A stretch of 64,000 nt of DNA from Pseudomonas gessardii (GTDB lineage Bacteria > Pseudomonadota > Gammaproteobacteria > Pseudomonadales > Pseudomonadaceae): assembly GCF_001983165.1 (NCBI RefSeq), contig NZ_MNPU01000030.1:1-64000 (forward strand), read 5' to 3'. Made by a program: the position numbers and the translations under genes. Positions 9,101-18,100 of this stretch are shown here, piece by piece. Numbering within the stretch: the stretch's first letter is position 1; each line of letters begins with the position of its first letter. The notes under the pieces are model-generated. The model was given only the letters and a program-made list of their open reading frames with translations. It ran no database searches and was not told the origin of the DNA.

Positions 9101-12100
9101 CTCGCGTTCGCGCAGTTGCAGGTTGTAATCCTGGATCTCGCGTAGCCAGTCACCCAATGGGCGCGCAGGATCGATCACTTGAATCACCGGCAGGGTGTTG
9201 ATGAACAACCCCAGCATGCGTTCGGAATCGGCCAGTTCAGCCGGACGCCCGGCAACCGTGGCGCCGAACGCCACGCTACTCTGGCCGCTGTAGCGACTGA
9301 GCAAGATCAGCCAGGCCGCTTGCACCAGGGTATTGAGCGTGACGTGCTGGGCTTGCGCAAAACCTTTCAAGCGTTCGGTCGCGGCCCCGCCCAGGCGGCT
9401 GTACAACGCATGATGGCCGTCGCCGCGTTGCCCGGTCGCAAACGCATTGGCCAGGTAGGTCGGTGCGTCCAGGCGTGCCAACTGCTGGCTCCAGAACGCC
9501 TGGCTGGCCTGTGGGTCTTGCTGGCGCAGCCAGGCGATGTAATTGCGATAGGCCACAGGCTCCGGCAACGCTGCGCCCGAGTAGTGCTGCAGGATCTCTC
9601 CCAGCAGTTGCGACACGCTCCAGCCGTCGATCAGTAAGTGGTGATAGGTCCAGACCATCTGGTAGCTGTCGGGCCCCAGCCGTGCCAGGACAATGCGCTG
9701 CAACGGCGGGCGCTCCAGATCGAAGCCCCGCTCACGCTCATCGCGGGCCAACTGCTCCAGGCGTTGGGGCAAATCGTTGGCGCCTTGCAGGTCCAACTCG
9801 ACCAATGGCAGCTCAAGACGCGCCATGACAAATTGCAACGGCTGCTCCAGGCCTTGCCAGACAAAGCCGGTGCGCAAAATGGCATGCCGCTCGCAAGCCG
9901 CGCCCCAGGCGCGTTTGAAGCGCTCGACATCCAGGCCCTGCACCGGAATGCTCAACTGGTTGATGTAGAGCTCGGCATCCGGCGCATTCAGCCCGAGGAA
10001 CAACATACCCTGCTGCATGGGCGACAAGGGATACAGCTGTTCGATACGCTCCAGAGGCAACCCAAGACCCTGCAACTGTTCATCGCTGAGCCCATGCAAC
10101 GGTTGTTCGCTAAAGGTGCTGTCAGCCGCAATCGCCGGTACAGCCCAGCGGATATGCCGGGCCAGGGCCTCGATACTACGGTGCTGGAAAATATCCCTTG
10201 GGCTCAGCTCAAGGCCCGCCTGACGGGCACGGCTGACCACCTGGATCGAGCTGATGGAGTCGCCCCCCAGGGCAAAGAAGTTATCGCTCACCCCGACCTG
10301 ACGAACCCCCAGCACACCTTGCCAGATCTCGGCCAGCAGACGTTCGACCTCGCTGCCGGGCGCGACAAACGCCGGTTGGGCCAATGCCTGGTCCGGCACC
10401 GGCAGGGCCTTGCGGTCCAGCTTGCCGTTGGGAGTCAACGGCATGCGCTCAAGCAATACCAGGGCAGACGGCACCATGTAATCGGCCAGGTTGGTGCTCA
10501 ATTGCTCGCTCAGCTGGCTGACGAAATCCGCCTGGCGCGGCTGCTCGGCCGCCAGCAGCCAGCGGTCCTGAGGCACCACATAACCGACCAGGCGCGGCCC
10601 GGTGGGTCCGGGAACAGCCACCACCACGGCCTCGACGACGCTGGTTTGCTCCAGCAGACGCGCCTCGATTTCCCCCAGCTCGATACGGAACCCACGGATT
10701 TTCACCTGATGGTCGATCCGACTGATGTAGTCGATCACCCCGTCTGCGCGGTAGCGCGCCAGGTCGCCGGTGCGGTAGAAACGCCCGCCCGGTTCGCCAT
10801 AGGGGTTGGGCAGGAAGCGCTCGGCAGTCAGCGCCGGGCGCTCGAAGTAGCCGCGCGCCAGGCCATCGCCACCGATCAGCAACTCGCCGGCCACTCCCAC
10901 CGGGTTGGCCGACAGGTCTTCACCGAGGATATACAGCGAGGTGTTATTGATCGCCTTGCCCAGGAATGGCTGGCTGTGTTCGCCCGTCAACGGCTGCAAG
11001 GCCGACCAGATGGTGGTCTCGGTCGGGCCATACAGGTTCCAGGTCTCGGCCCCCAGGGCCGTCATGCGCTGCGCCAGTTCATCGGCCAGCGCCTCGCCGC
11101 CGCACAGCAAGCGCCGGCCCGCCAGGGCCCCCGCGTTGGGGCTTTCCAGCAACATGCGCCAGGTCGAGGGCGTGGCTTGCAGCAGCGTGATGCCCTGCCC
11201 TTGCACCTGTTGCAGGATCAATTCGGGATCGCGCTGGGTGTCCTGGCTGGCCAGTACCACCCGCGCGCCGACCATCAATGGCGCGTACAGCTCCAGGCCG
11301 AAGATGTCGAAAGAGAACGTGGTCAGCGACAGCAGGCGATCCTGCGCAGCGATCCCCGGCGCGGCGACCATGCTGACAATGAAGTTGGTCAGCGCACCAT
11401 GGCGCACCATCACGCCCTTGGGTTTGCCGGTGGAACCGGAGGTGTAGATCGCATAGGCGAGGTTTTCCGGGTCCAATGCGACCTGCGGGTTCGCCGTGCT
11501 GTAGCCGTCCAGGGCCTGGCCCAGGTCCAACGCCTGCACATGGGCCGGGGTCGGCAAGGCCAAATGGGCCTGGCTCAGCAGCAGCGTGAGGCCGCTGTCT
11601 TCGATCATGTAGGTCAAGCGATCCTGCGGGTAGTCCGGGTCCAGCGGCACATAGGCACCACCAGCCTTGAGCACCGCCAGCAGGCCGATAACCATGTCCA
11701 GCGAACGCTCGAGCGCCACGCCCACCAGCACATCCGGGCCAACACCTAGCTCCATCAGGCGGTGTGCCCACTGGTTGGCCCGGGCGTTGAGTTCGGCGTA
11801 GCTCAGTGCTTGCTCGGCAAATACCAGCGCCAGGGCCTCGGGGGTACGCGCGGCCTGTTCCTCGATCAACTGCTGGATGCACTGCCCGGCCGGGTAGGCC
11901 ACGGCGCTGCGGTTCCAGTCATGCAGCATTTGCTGCTGGCTGGCCGCGAACAGCTTGAGCTCGCCCAGCGGACTGTCCGCTGCCACCTCAAGCATCTGCT
12001 CAAGCACCGCCAGCAGTTGTTCGCTCACCTGAGCAATGCTCGAAGCCGCGAAATGCGCACACTGGTAACTGAAGTTGAACGCCAGGGTCTGACCGACGCC

Positions 12101-15100
12101 AATCATCACGGTCAACGGGTAGTTGGTCCGCTCGAAATAACTGACGTTCTTGAACACCAGTTCCTGCGGCGCTTCCTGCTCCAGCACCGCAGACACCGGG
12201 TAGTTCTCGAACACCAACAGGCTGTCGAACAGGTCACCACCGTCTTGCCCTGCCCAGCGCTGAATGTCGAACAGCGGCGTGTATTCGTACTCACGCAGGC
12301 GCAGGTTCAACTGCTGCACACTGTGCAACCAGCTTTCCAGGCTTTGTTCCGGTTGTGGGCTGGCAATCACCGGCAGCGTGTTGATGAACAGCCCGATCTG
12401 TTGCTCGACGCCCTTGAGGTCCGCTGGGCGCCCGGACACGGTGGCCCCGAACGCCACGCTCGCTTGCCCGGTATAACGCTTGAGCAGCAACAGCCAGGCC
12501 GCCTGGACCAAGGTGTTAAGGGTGACTTTGTGAGCCTGGGCCAGGCTGCGCAGACGCTGGGTGGTGGGCTCGTCCAAGACTTGGCGTTGCTCGCCATAGA
12601 GCGTCTGCACACCGGCAACCGGCGCGTATGCGATCGCACGGGCCAGGTGGGTCGGCTCATTGAGCGCCAGCAGTTGCTCTTTCCAGAATCGCTCGCTGGC
12701 CTCGGCATCCTGGCGTTGCAGCCACTGAATGTAGTCACGATAGCGGCCGGCATTCAACGCCAGCGCTTCACCGCTGTAGCGCTGCAGCACCTCCCCCATC
12801 AACTGCGAGGCACTCCAGCCGTCCATAAGGATATGGTGGTTGGTATAGATCAAGTGATAACGCTGTGCATCGACGCGTACCAGCACCAGGCGCAACAGCG
12901 GCGCCTGCGACAAATCAAAGCCCTGCGCCAGCTCGGCCAAGGCCCGGGCATCCAGTGCGGCTTCGAGGTCGGCACGCCCTTGCCAGTCCACTACCGTGAA
13001 CGGCACGCTGACGTGTGGGTGAACCACCTGCACCGGTTGCTCCAGGCTGCCCTGCCAGACAAAGCTGGTGCGCAACACATCGCGGGCATCCATCGTGGCT
13101 TGCCAGGCCGCCTTGAAACGCTGCGGATCGAGGCCCTCGACATCCAGCCGGACCTGGTTGGTGTAGCTGCCGCCCTGTGGTTCATACAAGGCATGGAACA
13201 ACATGCCGCGCTGCATCGGCGACAACGCGTACACATCCTCCATCGCATCGGCGCTGACCGGCAACGCGTCCAGTTGCTGCTGGCTCAGGTTCGCCAGCGG
13301 GAAGTCCGACGGTGTCAGCCCACGATGCTGCGGCTGGCAACAATGCTCGATCAGTTGCTTAAGCTCACGGGCGTATTCATCGGCCAGGCGCTGGATCACC
13401 GGTTCACTGAACATCTGCTCACTGAAGGTCCAACCCAGGCTCAGCTCACCGCCATACACTTGGCCATTGAGCGACAACCAGTTGCCCAATGACGCCAGCG
13501 GGCTGTGCTCGGCGCCTTTGGCTTCAATGGCCGGGACAAACAGCCCAGCGTCCTCGGCATCGAAACTGCCGTCGAACTGCCCCAGGTAGTTGAAGGTAAT
13601 GCGCGGCACTGCCTGTTGACTCAGGGCCTGGCGCGTCGGCTCGTCGCCCAGGTAACGCAACAGGCCAAAGCCGATCCCGCGGTCCGGTACCGCACGCAGT
13701 TGCTCCTTGATCTGTTTGATCGAGTCGGCAATCGCGTCGGCGGGCGTCAGCTTGACCGGGAACATACTGGTGAACCAGCCCAGGGTGCGAGTCAGGTCCA
13801 ACGGCTCGGACAACTCCTCACGACCATGGCCCTCAAGCTGGATCAACGTTGAGCCCTGCCCGGTCCAGCGGCAGACCACCCGCGCCAACGCGGCCAACAG
13901 CAAGTCGTTGATCTGGGTCCGATAGGCTGCGGCCGTGTCTTGCAACAACTGGCGGGTCAGGGTTGAGTCCAGGCGCGTGTAGACCGTCTGGGCGTGACAG
14001 TTTTGCAGTGAGCCTTGCGGGTTGTCGCAAGGCAGTTGCACGGCATCGGCCAGCCCCTGGGCCTGCCAGTAGGGCAACTGTTGCCGTAAAGCGGCGCTCT
14101 GGCTATAGGCCTGCACGTGCTCGACCCAGCGTTTGAATGACACCGTCTTGGGGCTGAACAGCACCGCTTGCTCAGCCAACAGCTGCTTGTAGGCACCTTG
14201 CAGGTCCTCCAGCAGAATGCGCCAGGACACGCCGTCCACCACCAAGTGATGCACCACCAGTAACAGGCGCTGTTGGGCATTGGGCAACTCAAAGAGCACG
14301 GCGCGCAGGAGTGGCCCCTGCTCCAGGTCGAGACTGCCCTGGGCCTGGTCGGCAAGCCGTTCCAGCTCGTCCAGGTCGGCCACCGTTCTGTGCCAGAGCG
14401 GCGCGGGCATCTGCTGCTGTTGCGCCAGGGAGCGATAGCGGGCCGTCAGGGCCTGCGGATCAAAGCTCAGGCGCAATCCGTCGTGATGACTGATCAGCGC
14501 CTGCAAGGCCTGCTCAAGGCGTTGCGGGTCCAAAGGGTTCAACGGCTTGAGCAACACCGATTGGTTCCAGCGCTGAGGCTCGGCAATGGCCTGTTCAAAG
14601 AACCACTGCTGCACCGGCAACAGGGCGCTGCTCCCGCTTATCGGGCCTTGCTCACCGAGTACGTCCGGTTCGCCGACCTCGGCCACCCTCGCCAGGCGCT
14701 GCACGGTTTGTTGCTGGAACAAATCTTTAGGGGTAAAGCGAATGCCCGCCTGACGCGCCCGGCTGACCACCTGGATCGAGATGATCGAGTCGCCACCCAG
14801 GGTAAAGAAGTTATCGGTGACCCCGACCTGTTCCAGCTTGAGGATGTCCTGCCAGATCGCCACCAGCTGGCGCTCCAGGGCATTGCCCGGGGCGAGATAG
14901 GCCCGCAGGTTCTGGGTCAGGTCCGGGGCCGGCAAAGCCTTGCGGTCGAGCTTGCCATTGGGGGTCAGCGGCAACTGGTCGAGGAACACCACATGCGCCG
15001 GCACCATGTACTCCGGCAAGTGCTCCTTGAGTTGTGCCTTGATCGCCTCGCCCAGGGCGGCCGGCCCTGCGCTGGCACTGACCGATGCCACCAGATAGGC

Positions 15101-18100
15101 CACCAGCTGCTGGCCGCTGGCCCCGTCGATCGCCAACACCACGCCTTCGCGCACCGACTCAAGGGCCAGCAACCGCGCCTCGATTTCCCCCAATTCGATA
15201 CGGAAGCCACGCACCTTGACCTGATGGTCGATGCGCCCAACGTATTCGAGCACGCCATCGGCGCGGTAACGGGTCAGGTCGCCGGTACGGTACAGACGCT
15301 CGCCCGTGGTCGAGAACGGGTTGGGCACATAGCGCTCGGCAGTCAGGCCGGGGCGGAACAGGTAGCCACGGGTAATGCCTTCGCCCGCCAGGTACAGCTC
15401 GGCCGCGACGCCCACCGGTACGCTTTGCAACTGGCGGTCCAGCAAGTAGCTGGCGGTGTTGGCCAGGGGCCGGCCAATATTGGCCGACGCCCCGCGGCCG
15501 CGCCGGGTCCAGGTCGAATAGGTGGTGTCTTCCGATGGGCCATACAAGTCATAGACGTGCGCCACCGTGGGCTGCGCGTAGAGGACGTCTACCAGCGCCT
15601 GCTTCAGCGGTTCGCCGGCCAGGTTGATGATGCGCACACTCGCGGGAATCTGCCCGGCCCGCTGCAGGGCGGCAATCGCCGACGGCACGGTGTTGATCAG
15701 GCGCACTTGATCGCGGGCCGCCAGGTCAGGCAGCTCCAGGGCGTTGCGCGCCATGATGAGTGAGCCGCCACTGGCCAGGGTGACGAAAATTTCCCAGACC
15801 GACAGGTCGAAACACACCGACGTCGAGGCCAGGACACCTTGCAGGTCAGCCTGGCGGTACACCTGCTGCGACCAGTGGATCAGCGCCAGCACGTTACGGT
15901 GGGCAATCGCCACGCCCTTGGGTTTGCCCGTGGAGCCGGAGGTGTAAATCACATAGGCCAGGTTCGACGAGTGCCCACGCGGCCCCGGGTTGTGCTCAGG
16001 ATACCCGGCAAATTCATGGCCACCGGCCTCCACCAGCAGTACCTGGGCGTCCCCCTGGGGTAGTTGTGCCAGCAAGCCGGCCTGGGTCAACAACACCTTG
16101 GCCTGGCTGTCTTCAAGCATGTAGGCCACACGTTCCTGCGGGTAATCCGGGTCCAGCGGCACATAGGCGCCACCGGCCTTCAAGACCGCCAACAAGGCAA
16201 TCACCAACTCGCTGGAGCGCGGCATCGCCACACCCACCCGGACTTCCGCGGCAATCCCCAACTCGATCAGACGGTGTGCCAACTGGTTGGCCCGCGCATT
16301 GAGCTGGGCGTAACTGAGGGTGTGCTCGCCCGACACCAGGGCCAGGGCCTCCGGTTGTTGCGCCGCGCGCGCTTCGATCAGATGCTGGATACCGGGCTGA
16401 TCGGCAAAGGGCGAAGCGTTGGCATTCCAGTCGTGGCTGATCAGTTGCACCTCGTGGGCGCTGAGTAGCGCCAGCTCGGCCACCGACTGCTGCGGATGGC
16501 TGACAATCCCCTCCAGCAGGGTTTGCCAGTGCAAGGCCAGGCGCTCTATGGTCGCGGCCTCGAACAGATCAGTGGCATAGATCAGTGACGCCGACACCCC
16601 GTCTTCGGATTCAAAGGTGTTCAAGGTCAGGTCAAATTGCGCAGTGGTGCTCTCCCAGCTCAAACCTTCGACCTGCAGCGCGCCCAGTTGAGTGCTGTGC
16701 TGGACCTGAGGGTCCTGGCTCTGATGGTTGAACAGCACCTGGAACAACGGGTTATGGCTCAGGCTGCGCTCGGGTTGCAAGCGGTCGACCAACTGCTCGA
16801 ACGGCAGGTCCTGCCAGGCCTGGCCGGCCAGTGCGGTGCGGCGTACCTGGCCGAGCAAGTCGCGAAACGACAGGCCTTCGCTGAACTGCGCCTTGAGCAC
16901 CTGGGTATTGACGAAGAAGCCAATCAGGCCCTCGGTCTCCAGCCGGTTACGGTTGGCGATGGGCACCCCGACCCGAATGTCGTTTTGCCCGCTGTAGCGA
17001 TGTAACAAGGCCTGGAACGAAGCCAGCAGCAGCATGAACAGCGTGACCTGCTCGCGCTGGGCCAACTGCTTCAACGCCATGCCCAACCCTGGGCGCAACG
17101 GGATATGAATTTGCGCGCCACGGTAGCTCTGCTGGGCCGGGCGCGGGTGATCGGTCGGCAACTCCAGCACGGGCTGCTCACCGGCCAGTTGCTCCAGCCA
17201 GTAGGCCAGTTGACGCTCGCGCTCGCCGCTGTCCATCCACTGGCGCTGCCACAGTGCATAGTCGGCGTACTGGATCGGCAAGGCCGGCAGTTGCACGTCC
17301 CGGCCCTGGCTGTACCCGGCATAGCGTTCAATCAACTCATCCACGGTCACTTTCATCGACCAGCGGTCGGAGACGATATGGTGCTGGGTCACGATCAGCA
17401 CGTAGTCATCGCTGGCCAATTGCAGCAGCCTGGCCCGCAGCAACGGGCCTTGTTGCAGATTGAACAGCTGGCTGATTTCCTCATCGACCCGGGCCTTGAG
17501 CCGGCTATCGAAATCGTCTGTGGGGCCGAAGGGTTCGACGGCGAGGGTCAGTGTCATCTCGGGCTGAATCACCTGCACGGTGCGCCCATCGGCCTCGATA
17601 AACTGCGTGCGCAGGCTCTCATGACGCGCCAGCAGCGCGTTGAAACTGCGCTGCAAAGCAGCCACATCCAGTACGCCGCGCAGGCGTAACGCCGTCGGAA
17701 TATGGTAGGCGGCGCTGTCCGGGTCCAACTGCCAGAGGAACCATTGGCGCTCCTGGGCATAGGACAGCGGCAACGCTTGATCGCGCACGACCCGGGTCAA
17801 CGCCGGGGCCTGCACACTCGACGCTTCTGGCTCCAGGGCCTGGACAAAGGCCTGCAAGGTGCTGTGTTCAAACAAGGTACGCAGCGGGACTTCCACGCCC
17901 AGCAACTGCCGCACCCGCGACATGACCTGGGTGGCCAGCAACGAGTGCCCGCCCAGTTCAAAGAAGTTATCCGTCAGCCCCACCTGCGCCAGCTTGAGCA
18001 CGTCCTGCCAGATCTGCGCCACTTGCCGCTGGCGTTCGGTGCTCGGCGCCACATAGTGCTTTTGCACCTGGCTGGCGTCCGGCTTGGGCAGGGCCTTGCG

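Noticed and set aside
8755..10130. C4 of pvdD as a dual epimerisation/condensation domain, which would explain the missing E
   Set aside because: It has the ordinary HHLLIDG motif and no extended His motif near its N-terminus, and the upstream residue is Gly, which cannot be epimerised.
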